Positions 34,918 to 42,052 of a stretch of 64,000 bases of DNA are shown one piece after another. The notes beneath the pieces are model-generated. The model saw only the letters and a list, made by a program, of their open reading frames with translations. It did no database searches and was not told where the DNA came from. A program made the translations under genes and the position numbers. The stretch spans positions 1 through 64,000 of the forward strand of contig NZ_JAIGNK010000002.1 in the NCBI RefSeq assembly GCF_019711435.1. Reading direction: 5' to 3'. The stretch's first letter is position 1; each line of letters begins with the position of its first letter. The stretch comes from Qipengyuania polymorpha. GTDB lineage: Bacteria; Pseudomonadota; Alphaproteobacteria; Sphingomonadales; Sphingomonadaceae.

Positions 34918-35952
34918 ATGACGAGCACACGCCCCCGGCTTTCTGTCGTCATGGCAGTCTGGAACGCAGAGAAGCACCTCGCCGAGGCCATCGACAGCGT
35001 GCTCGGCCAGACCATGGGCGACTTCGAATTCATCATCGTCGACGACAACAGCAGCGATTCCACCGCAGACATCCTCGCCGGCTACGCTGCGCGCGATGTA
35101 CGCGTGGTCATCCTGCGCAACGACGAAAACCTGGGCCCCTACCCCAGCGCCAATCGCGCGCTCGAAGCGGCCAAAGCCCCCTTGATCGCACGGATGGACG
35201 GCGACGACATCTGCGAACCCGATCGCTTCGAAAAGCAGCTGGCATTCCTTGATGCCAATCCCGATCACCTGCTGGTCGGCTGCAGCTACATTTCCATCGA
35301 CGAGGACGGGCACGAACAATTCGTGCGGCGCAATCCGATGGATTGGCGCGTAGCGGGCTGGTTTACGCGGTTCCGGATGCCGATGGTGCACCCCGGCTTC
35401 TGTTTTCGAGCGCAGCTGCCCGACGGAACGCCGGTGCGCTATGACACCAGCCTGCGCTATTCGCGCGATTACGAACTTGCAGGAAGGTTGGCGAAAGCAG
35501 GAAAGATCGCCCTGCTGCCCGACATACTCGTGCGCTATCGCATGCACTCGAGCAATATCTCGATGAGCGCCCCGGGCGAACAGGACGCCTTCGCTCGCGC
35601 GGTCGCGTGGTCGCAGGTGAGCCAGCATTATCCCGAGCCGCTTCACGCCGACCTCGCGCAATTCCTCGATGTGTCCTACCGCCAGCAGGAGCCGACTGTG
35701 GAACTCGTGCGGCCAGCCGTCAGGGGGTTGAAGGCTGCGCTCGCCCACGATTTCGGCAGCTGGCACAAAGCGCCTGCCTGGGCAAAGCGGCGGACGGCGG
35801 GCATTCTGTCCGAAGCCTTCCTCAGGGGCGGAGGTCCGCGTGCAGCGAAACTGGCGCTTCATATGGCTCTAGAGGCGCCGGAAATGATCGCGCCTTTTGC
35901 GATGCGTTTCCTCGAACTTCGCGGTGTAGTGGAGCAACGCCCCGCGCCCTAG
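34918..35952 (+). CDS. Glycosyltransferase family 2
   Basis: A 344-residue GT2 with SVVMAVWNAEKHLAEAIDSV, FIIVDDNSSDST, and the DxD-type PLIARMDGDDICEPDRF. A later SRDYELAGRL supplies the probable catalytic acidic region. A C-terminal segment of about 100 residues after the catalytic domain has no clear family. The gene is divergent from the GT2 at 33920-34825 and its stop interlocks with the next, opposite-strand GT2 in a CTAG. Confidence 0.92.
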   Translation: MTSTRPRLSVVMAVWNAEKHLAEAIDSVLGQTMGDFEFIIVDDNSSDSTADILAGYAARDVRVVILRNDENLGPYPSANRALEAAKAPLIARMDGDDICEPDRFEKQLAFLDANPDHLLVGCSYISIDEDGHEQFVRRNPMDWRVAGWFTRFRMPMVHPGFCFRAQLPDGTPVRYDTSLRYSRDYELAGRLAKAGKIALLPDILVRYRMHSSNISMSAPGEQDAFARAVAWSQVSQHYPEPLHADLAQFLDVSYRQQEPTVELVRPAVRGLKAALAHDFGSWHKAPAWAKRRTAGILSEAFLRGGGPRAAKLALHMALEAPEMIAPFAMRFLELRGVVEQRPAP

Positions 35953-36830
35953 ACTTTACGCGAGCCCGCGAGTTTGCCCCTGGCCCAACCCAATGCGTAG
36001 GGCGGGAGGATGAGGGGCAGTGTCAGCCAGTCGGCCAGCCCCGGCCGTCGCGACGGGGCGGGCGCCCCGCCGACCTGCGAGCGGCCAAGGCCCGCATAGT
36101 AGAGCCGGCGCATGACCCATAACAGGCGCGTCCTTTCGCGCGACACCTCATGCGTCACGACCGCGCTGCCGACATAGCGGATCTCGAACCCGCGCTCGAC
36201 GACGCGGGCGCAGAATTCGCTTTCCTCGCCGCTGAAGAGTTTGCCCTCGCGCCGCCCTAGCGTCGGGTCGAAGCGCATGTCGGGACCGAGCTTGGCCATG
36301 TCGAGTCCGAAGGCTGCACCTACTACGCGGTGCCATGGCTTGGTCTCGCTGCCCAGGTCGAGCATGGAATACTGGTCCGACACCACCCGCGCCCTCGCCC
36401 ACACCGGCGGCTTGCCCGGCCAGCCCGGGACGATGCGGCTGCCAGCGACGGCGACTTTGGGATCGCTGCGCAGGACCTCGGCGAGCCGCGAGGCCCAATC
36501 CGGCTCGGCCATGGCATCGGCATCGAGATAGAGCACCAGCGGATAGCGCGCCTCGTCGAGCGCGAGATTGCGTGCGTCGGACAAACCGCCGAGCTTTCGC
36601 GCAATCATCCGGAAGGCGAGATTGCCAGCCTCGAACCGAGTTGCATCGAGCGGCTTTTCGACATCCTGCTCGATGAAGAGGACCTCGCCCTCCACGCCTT
36701 CCTGCGCCAGCGCGTGACGGATGGCGCGCGAGATCAGCTCGTCACTCTCCGCATAACGGGTGAGCGTAATGGTGACCTGTGGCAGTCCCCTGCTCTCGTC
36801 CCCCTGATGCGCTCCCGTATCCATCGCCAT
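35949..36830 (-). CDS. Glycosyltransferase family 2
   Basis: A 293-residue GT2. The first motif is less canonical (QVTITLTRYAESDELISRAI), but GLSDARNLALDEARYPLVLYLDADAMAEPDW is a clear donor/metal-binding region, and LFSGEESEFCARVVERG is the catalytic acidic segment of processive-like GT2 enzymes. The C-terminal part has a short hydrophobic stretch (WLTLPLILPPYALGWA) that may contact the membrane. ATG codons at 36830 and 36824 are both possible. It ends in the shared CTAG with the convergent GT2. Confidence 0.9.
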   Translation of the reverse strand: MAMDTGAHQGDESRGLPQVTITLTRYAESDELISRAIRHALAQEGVEGEVLFIEQDVEKPLDATRFEAGNLAFRMIARKLGGLSDARNLALDEARYPLVLYLDADAMAEPDWASRLAEVLRSDPKVAVAGSRIVPGWPGKPPVWARARVVSDQYSMLDLGSETKPWHRVVGAAFGLDMAKLGPDMRFDPTLGRREGKLFSGEESEFCARVVERGFEIRYVGSAVVTHEVSRERTRLLWVMRRLYYAGLGRSQVGGAPAPSRRPGLADWLTLPLILPPYALGWARGKLAGSRKV

Positions 36831-36924
36831 TGGGCTTACAAAGCGTGGAGGCGCGTCACAAGGATGTTGTCGGCATCCTCGAAGTTTGCTTTGCAGCCGC
36901 AAACGCCAGCGGGCGGAAGGGGCC

Positions 36925-37956
36925 TTGAAGCTTTTGCGCATTCTCATCGACATCGTGCATCCGGCCGACGTGCTTTTCTTCCTGCGACCCATCCGGTTCT
37001 GGCAGGAGCGTGGTGACGAATTACTTGTGCTCTCGCGCCACAAGGATGTGACCTGCGACCTGCTCGACGAATTCGGCATCGCGCATATCCCGGTGACCAC
37101 GGCGAGCAAGGGCCTGCTCGGCCTCGGGAGCGAACTCCTGAAGCGCAGCTTCGCGACCTGGCAGCACGCGCGGCGCTTCCGCCCGGACGTCATGCTCGGC
37201 TTCGGCGGCGTCTCGATCTCGCATGCGGGCAAGCTGCTCGGCGTGCCTGCGCTGTCCTTCTACGACACCGAAAACGCCACCCTGCAGGCAAAGGTGACGT
37301 GGCCCTTCATCACCCATGTCTATGTGCCGGAGAATTACACTTCCAACCTGCCGCAAGGTCGCGTCACCAAGCTGCCCGGAGCCAAGGAGCTGTCCTACCT
37401 CCACCCCGCCGGTTTCATGCCCGACCGCGAGAAGGCCGTCGCGGCTGGCTTCGACCCCAAGCAGGACAATTACCTCGTCCGGCTGGTCGCGTGGAATGCC
37501 AATCACGACATCGGCAAGCAGGGCTGGGACGAGGCGACCTTGCGCGCTGTCATCAAGCAGCTTCCCGGCAAGGTCCACATATCGAGCGAAGTTCCCTTGC
37601 CCGCCGACCTGGAACCCCTGCTCTATCGCGGGAAATTCTCCGAAATCCATCACCTGATGGGGTGCTGCCGCCTGTTCGTGGGCGAAAGCGCGAGCATGGC
37701 TGCAGAAGCGGCTGTGCTGGGCGTGCCCTCGATTTACGCTGCCGATTTCAGGCTCGGCTACATCGATGAACTCGTGGGAGCCGGGCTGATGCAGCAGGTT
37801 CCGGTCGCACAATTGCCCGAGGCTATCGACCGCGGACTGGCGATCGACCCTTCACGGCAGGCGGAAAGGCGGGACACCTATGTCGCGTCCAAGGTGGACT
37901 GGGCGAAGGCGGTCATCGAAGCCGCCGATGCCCATGGCGAGGGCGGCAGGACCTAG
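36925..37956 (+). CDS. DUF354 family protein (GT-B-like)
   Basis: A 343-residue protein matching DUF354, a family related to UDP-GlcNAc 2-epimerase and GT-B glycosyltransferases: LRILIDIVHPADVLFFLRP at the N-terminus, VLSRHKDVTCDLLDEFGI, PDVMLGFGGVSISHAGKLLGVPAL, and ESASMAAEAAVLGVPSIY. The role is probably a glycosyltransferase or an epimerase in glycan synthesis. TTG at 36925 is taken as the start because GGAAGGGG lies just upstream and the reading begins with the first family strand. The stop overlaps the convergent GT2 gene by CTAG. Confidence 0.85.
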   Translation: MKLLRILIDIVHPADVLFFLRPIRFWQERGDELLVLSRHKDVTCDLLDEFGIAHIPVTTASKGLLGLGSELLKRSFATWQHARRFRPDVMLGFGGVSISHAGKLLGVPALSFYDTENATLQAKVTWPFITHVYVPENYTSNLPQGRVTKLPGAKELSYLHPAGFMPDREKAVAAGFDPKQDNYLVRLVAWNANHDIGKQGWDEATLRAVIKQLPGKVHISSEVPLPADLEPLLYRGKFSEIHHLMGCCRLFVGESASMAAEAAVLGVPSIYAADFRLGYIDELVGAGLMQQVPVAQLPEAIDRGLAIDPSRQAERRDTYVASKVDWAKAVIEAADAHGEGGRT

Positions 37957-38909
37957 GGCTTGCCGTCGAGCCGATCTTCCAGCTTGGACACACGCGTCGA
38001 GATCTGTTCGAGCAGCTTGCGATTGGCGCTGACCAGGTCGGCGAGAATACCCAGCATGACTGCGAGGAAGCCGAGCACAAGCAGGCCTGTTCCCAGCACC
38101 AGAGACTGCAGGTGCCCGTCGCCATTCCCTTCGAGGTAGAAGATGACGAAACGGACAATCGGCACCATTCCGATGAGAGCCAGTACCGCCCCGATCAGCA
38201 CGAAGACACGCAGCGCATTGTGCATCGCGTAGGCACGCAGGATGGTCGTACCGGTATTGATGATGAACTGCGGGATCGAGTTGAACAGGCGCGAGGGACG
38301 GATGGGCCCGTTGGTGCGTACCGGCACCGAGACCACCGCCATGCGCTTGCGCCCGGTCTGGATCAGCATTTCCGTGGTGTAGGAAAAGTCGGTCGTGACA
38401 TGGATCCGGCTGGCCGCCTCACGCGTCATTGCGCGAAATCCGCTGACCGCATCGGTGATATCGACGCCCGAAAGTTTGCGCACGGTCGAACTGCCGAGCC
38501 GCTGGAGCAGCCGCTTCACCGGGCCGAAATGCGCGTTGTCGCCCACCCCGCGGTCGCCGATGACGACGTCCGCCCGTCCTTCGACGATCGGCGCGACCAG
38601 CGCGGGGATATCCGCCCCTTCATACTGGTTGTCGGCATCGGTGTTGACGATGACATCGGCGCCTTCGGCCATCGCCTTTTCGAGGCCGCTACGGAAAGCC
38701 GCAGCCAGCCCGCGGTTGCGGCGATGGCGTACCACGTGGTGCACACCGTGCTTGCGCGCGACTTCCGAAGTGCCGTCGCTGCTGCCGTCATCGATGACGA
38801 GATATTCGACCACATCGATGCCCGGAACGCTCTTCGGCAGGCAGGCAATCGTCTCGGGCAGGTGATCTGCCTCGTTGAATGCCGGAATCTGGATAATCAG
38901 TTTGCGCAT
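37953..38909 (-). CDS. Glycosyltransferase family 2 with C-terminal membrane helices
   Basis: A 318-residue enzyme with IIQIPAFNEADHLPETIACL, YLVIDDGSSDGTSEVA, VIVNTDADNQYEGADIP and SGFRAMTREAA, the DPM/GtrB-like arrangement of GT2 motifs. Two hydrophobic helices near residues 228-252 and 262-288 anchor it in the membrane, and the last 30 residues form a short coiled coil (LLEQISTRVSKLEDRL). It could make a polyprenyl-phosphate sugar or extend a lipid-linked chain. It lies downstream of the sulfotransferase gene on the same strand with a 107-nt gap that contains a possible promoter. Confidence 0.92.
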   Translation of the reverse strand: MRKLIIQIPAFNEADHLPETIACLPKSVPGIDVVEYLVIDDGSSDGTSEVARKHGVHHVVRHRRNRGLAAAFRSGLEKAMAEGADVIVNTDADNQYEGADIPALVAPIVEGRADVVIGDRGVGDNAHFGPVKRLLQRLGSSTVRKLSGVDITDAVSGFRAMTREAASRIHVTTDFSYTTEMLIQTGRKRMAVVSVPVRTNGPIRPSRLFNSIPQFIINTGTTILRAYAMHNALRVFVLIGAVLALIGMVPIVRFVIFYLEGNGDGHLQSLVLGTGLLVLGFLAVMLGILADLVSANRKLLEQISTRVSKLEDRLDGKP

Positions 38910-38941
38910 GAACCCCGTTCGCCCTCGCTGCGTCGGCCCCG

Positions 38942-38970
38942 TCTAAAGCAAACATGCGGGCCTGTCACAA
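38942..38970 (-). promoter_or_regulatory. Candidate promoter of the GT2 gene at 37953-38909
   Basis: On the minus strand TTGTGA and TTTAGA are separated by 17 nt, and the -10 box ends 32 nt before the ATG. The match to sigma-70 boxes is moderate. Confidence 0.35.
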
Positions 38971-39016
38971 CACGCAACCGCACCTTTCCTGTGTGCTGCC
39001 AGCGGGGGCTGCTGCC

Positions 39017-39976
39017 CTAAGCGCGCCAGACCGACAGGTCGCGGCCCAGAATCTTCTCCAGCCGGTCGATGTCCGCCTCGATTTCGGGCGCAATCAGCGC
39101 GCGGTCCTCGGCCGGGATCTTGCCCGGCTTCTCGCCGCCCTTGTAGACCTGTCCGCGCAGCTTGCCGATGACCTTGCGCAAGGGCGCGATGGCCGACTGG
39201 GGCAGCACGCTGCGGATGGCACGGCCGATGCGCGCATCATTGAGCAGTTTCGCACCAAGCGTCTTGAGCCTGCCGCGCGGAAGCACGGTCTCGTTCTCGA
39301 ATTCGAGGTCGATACGGTGGGCATCGAGGCCGAGGAAATCGTAGATCGGCTCGAGCCCGCCCGCGCCGACGATTTCCTCCATCAGCACGACGAGGCGGTC
39401 TTCTTCGGGAACGACCTCGAACAGGCGCTCGATCTGCTCGGCATAGAGGCTGGTCGAAAGGTGGCGCCAGCCGTAAACCCAGCCGTCGCGCTTGCCTTCG
39501 CGCTCTTCGCGGATGGCATCGGCAAAGGTCGGCGCAGGTTCGCGCAGGCGCGATTGCTGGTAGCGATAGGCCGAATAGGCGCGGTTGTACGGGTTGCGCA
39601 GGACGGCGATGAATTTCGCATCGGGGACCATCTCGCGTGCCAGCCGCACGGCATCGGGCGAAGGCATGTACATGGTGCTGGCATCGACGCGCCAGCGGGT
39701 GTCCTCGCCCGGCGCGAAGGCCGTTTGGAAGACCTCTTTCTCGAGGTAGTCGTTGGTCTTGTGCGCAGTAACGCTGTCGTAGCTCGACGCATCGGGGCTG
39801 AGCATTTCGTTCAGCTTCTCGCGCGATTCCGGACGCTGCGCGAAGAACATCGGTTCCTTCATCGGAATGACAAAGACGTCAGGGTGCTTGCCGAGCGTCG
39901 CCGCAAGCGACGTCGTGCTTCCTTTCATGACCCCCGGGATGATGAGGTTCGGCAGGCGATTATTTGTCATTTCCAT
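39017..39976 (-). CDS. Sulfotransferase family protein
   Basis: A 319-residue cytosolic PAPS-dependent sulfotransferase. The 5'-phosphosulfate loop is LIIPGVMKGSTTSLAATLGKHP with the catalytic lysine, and the 3'-phosphate-binding element is AVLRNPYNRAYSAYRYQ with its R and S residues. It resembles Sulfotransfer_1/3 proteins that sulfate sugars or lipids. Starts at 39976 (MEM...) and 39970 (MTNN...) are both plausible. As the last member of the glycan block it probably sulfates the glycan. No PAPS-synthesis gene is in the window. Confidence 0.92.
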   Translation of the reverse strand: MEMTNNRLPNLIIPGVMKGSTTSLAATLGKHPDVFVIPMKEPMFFAQRPESREKLNEMLSPDASSYDSVTAHKTNDYLEKEVFQTAFAPGEDTRWRVDASTMYMPSPDAVRLAREMVPDAKFIAVLRNPYNRAYSAYRYQQSRLREPAPTFADAIREEREGKRDGWVYGWRHLSTSLYAEQIERLFEVVPEEDRLVVLMEEIVGAGGLEPIYDFLGLDAHRIDLEFENETVLPRGRLKTLGAKLLNDARIGRAIRSVLPQSAIAPLRKVIGKLRGQVYKGGEKPGKIPAEDRALIAPEIEADIDRLEKILGRDLSVWRA

Positions 39977-40059
39977 CCATTCCGATTGCGACCGCGCGCC
40001 CCCTAGCAGATTTGCATCGCCTGTCGACACGGGCATGGGCATGCTGTTAGGCGAAATCC

Positions 40060-40533
40060 ATGAGCACCCCGCGCGTTTTGTTCGTTTGCCTCGGCAATAT
40101 CTGTCGCTCCCCGCTTGCCGAAGCGGCTTTCCGCCATACAGCGGCGGAAGCGGGTATCGAGGTCGAAGTGGATAGTGCGGGAACGGCCGATTACCACGTC
40201 GGCGAGCAGCCCGACCCGCGCAGTATCGACGAAGCGCTGAGGCATGGCATCGACATCCGCAGCTATCGCGGCCGGCAATTGCGCGCGCAGGACTTCCACG
40301 AATTCGACTACATCCTCGGCATGGACAATTCGAACATGGCCAACATCGCGCGGGTCGACCCGGGTGACGGAAAGGCGAATGTCGCAATGCTGCTCGACAT
40401 TGTGCCGGGGCAGGAAGGCCGCGAGGTCGGCGACCCCTATTATGGCGGCGCAGACGGGTTCTCCGTCACCTGGAGCGAAGTCTCGGCCGGGGCGAAGGCT
40501 CTCGTCGCCATCATGCTCGATGAGCATAGCTGA
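40060..40533 (+). CDS. Low-molecular-weight phosphotyrosine phosphatase family protein
   Basis: A 157-residue phosphatase with the P-loop C10-L-G-N-I-C-R16-S near the N-terminus and the general acid D125 in GDPYYGG, so all catalytic residues are present. The family removes phosphate from protein tyrosine; human LMW-PTP-A is also known to dephosphorylate ribulosamine 5-phosphate on proteins. Its last 14 nt overlap the fructosamine-kinase-like gene, which favours that second role. A role as a Wzb-type polysaccharide regulator is the alternative given the glycan genes next door, but no Wzc-type kinase is present here. Confidence 0.93.
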   Translation: MSTPRVLFVCLGNICRSPLAEAAFRHTAAEAGIEVEVDSAGTADYHVGEQPDPRSIDEALRHGIDIRSYRGRQLRAQDFHEFDYILGMDNSNMANIARVDPGDGKANVAMLLDIVPGQEGREVGDPYYGGADGFSVTWSEVSAGAKALVAIMLDEHS

Positions 40534-41326
40534 AGACATCGTCGAGCGGCTGGCAGGTTCGCCGGTCGTCAGCCAGTGTCGCTACGCGGGCGGCGACATT
40601 GCCGGTGCGAGCGAAGTGCGGCTGGCCGATGGCCGCGCGCTCGTGGCCAAGCAGGGTCCGGTCGTCGATGTCGAGGCGCGGATGCTGGAGGCGATGGGGC
40701 GCAGCGATGCGCCGGTGCCGCAGGTCATCGGCTATGGTAATGATGTTCTGCTCATCGAACGGCTGCCGAACGACGGCGCGCTTTCGGGACGGGCGTGGAG
40801 CAGTCTCGCCGCTGCGCTGAATGCGCTGCACGCCGTCACCTCGGATACCTATGGCTGGGACGAGGACTATGCACTTCGTCATGTGAAAGTGCCGAATGCG
40901 CGCAAGATGAAATGGGCCGAATTCTGGGGCGAGAACCGCCTGCTATGCCACCTCCCGCATTTACCTCCAGCCCTTGCAAAACGTGTCGAGGCTCTGGCTT
41001 CGAACCTGCCTGATATCGTGCCCGGACACCCCAGCGCCTCGCTCGTGCATGGCGACTTGTGGGGTGGCAATGTGCTTATCAGCGGCGACGCGATAAGCGG
41101 CTTCATCGACCCTTGCGCTTTCTACGGCGACCGCGAGGTGGATGCGGCATCGCTCACCGTCTTCGACCATCCGCCGCCCGAATTCTTCGAGACGCTCGAA
41201 CTCGAATCCGGATGGCAGGAACGCCAGCCGGTCTATCGCCTGTGGATGTGGCTGCTCCACGTGCGCCTGTTCGGCAGCGGCTATGTCGCAGCAGTCGACC
41301 GCGACCTTGCTTTACTCGGGTTTTAG
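40520..41326 (+). CDS. Fructosamine kinase family protein
   Basis: A 268-residue kinase of the FN3K/APH fold. Seen: the N-terminal phosphate-contact region, LLIERLPNDGALSG, the catalytic loop VHGDLWGGNVLI (Brenner-type HGDxxxxN) and the metal motif GFIDPCAFYGDREVD. Bacterial members are known mainly to be ribulosamine/erythrulosamine 3-kinases that destabilise glycated amines so that they fall off proteins. The ATG at 40520 lies within the end of the phosphatase gene (14-nt overlap), so the two are cotranslated. The TAG stop interlocks with the convergent membrane-protein gene (TTAG). Confidence 0.93.
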   Translation: MSIAEDIVERLAGSPVVSQCRYAGGDIAGASEVRLADGRALVAKQGPVVDVEARMLEAMGRSDAPVPQVIGYGNDVLLIERLPNDGALSGRAWSSLAAALNALHAVTSDTYGWDEDYALRHVKVPNARKMKWAEFWGENRLLCHLPHLPPALAKRVEALASNLPDIVPGHPSASLVHGDLWGGNVLISGDAISGFIDPCAFYGDREVDAASLTVFDHPPPEFFETLELESGWQERQPVYRLWMWLLHVRLFGSGYVAAVDRDLALLGF

Positions 41327-42000
41327 TTCCGCCTTCCGAAGAACCCGCGTTTGCCTGGCATGGCCCCAGGCACCTCACCGATGACGCCGCGCGAGCGCGT
41401 GTCCGGCATGGCATCCGGCTGGCGCTTCGCCACGGGCGTGAGCTCGGGAGCACCTGCCTCGGACGGAAAGGGCGGCTCGTTCGCTCCTTTTTGCCTGTCC
41501 GCTTTTAGACCGTTGCGAAGGACGTCGGCCAGCTCCGCGTCGCTCAAGGGGTTCTCGGCGTGATCGCCTTCGAAAGCTGCCAGCAATTCATCATGCAGCG
41601 CCTCCAGCGGCCTGTGCTCCTGCCTAAGAAGGCGCTCGTGGATCGATGCCGATCCGAAGACCGAGAAAGGCCCTTCCAGCTTCAGCACCCTGTTGGAGTC
41701 CCTGCCGCCTTGTACGGTGATTTTCATGCGCTTCACCTGGCACCAATGCAGCGTTTTACTCCCGAAGACGCCATGGTAGGTGACAAAGGAATGGTCATAT
41801 TCGAGGACCACGCCGCCAGAAAACAGGTAACGCACCATAGTCGGCAGCCCGAGGACGCCGAATAAGATGAAGACAGCTCCCACGAATGCGTTCTCGCCCC
41901 ACGGCCTGCCCGCGATGGAGGCGCCGGTGACGATCAAGACAGTGAACACCAGCGCAAGAGCGGCCAGATAAGGTACCGAATAGCGAATTTGTGTAATCAT
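41323..42000 (-). CDS. Membrane protein with PH-like domain, unknown function
   Basis: A 225-residue protein: two N-terminal membrane segments (about residues 9-29 and 36-58), then a beta-rich region of about 80 residues (VVLEYDHSFVTYHGVFGSKTLHWCQVKRMKI) that looks like the small bacterial PH domain, and a long charged, probably disordered tail ending in GKRGFFGRRN. No enzymatic motif. The start MITQIRYS at 42000 is chosen because the hydrophobic segment follows directly. It lies downstream of recG on the same strand with a 52-nt gap. Confidence 0.75.
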   Translation of the reverse strand: MITQIRYSVPYLAALALVFTVLIVTGASIAGRPWGENAFVGAVFILFGVLGLPTMVRYLFSGGVVLEYDHSFVTYHGVFGSKTLHWCQVKRMKITVQGGRDSNRVLKLEGPFSVFGSASIHERLLRQEHRPLEALHDELLAAFEGDHAENPLSDAELADVLRNGLKADRQKGANEPPFPSEAGAPELTPVAKRQPDAMPDTRSRGVIGEVPGAMPGKRGFFGRRN

Positions 42001-42052
42001 ACTCCCTCGTGTCCCGAGGTACTTACCGCGCAAGTCTTGCCAAATTGCTGCG

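Noticed and set aside
40060-40533. Wzb-type tyrosine phosphatase regulating capsule export
   Set aside because: No BY-kinase (Wzc) or Wza gene is in the window and the gene overlaps a fructosamine-kinase-like gene, which favours the repair interpretation; kept only as an alternative.
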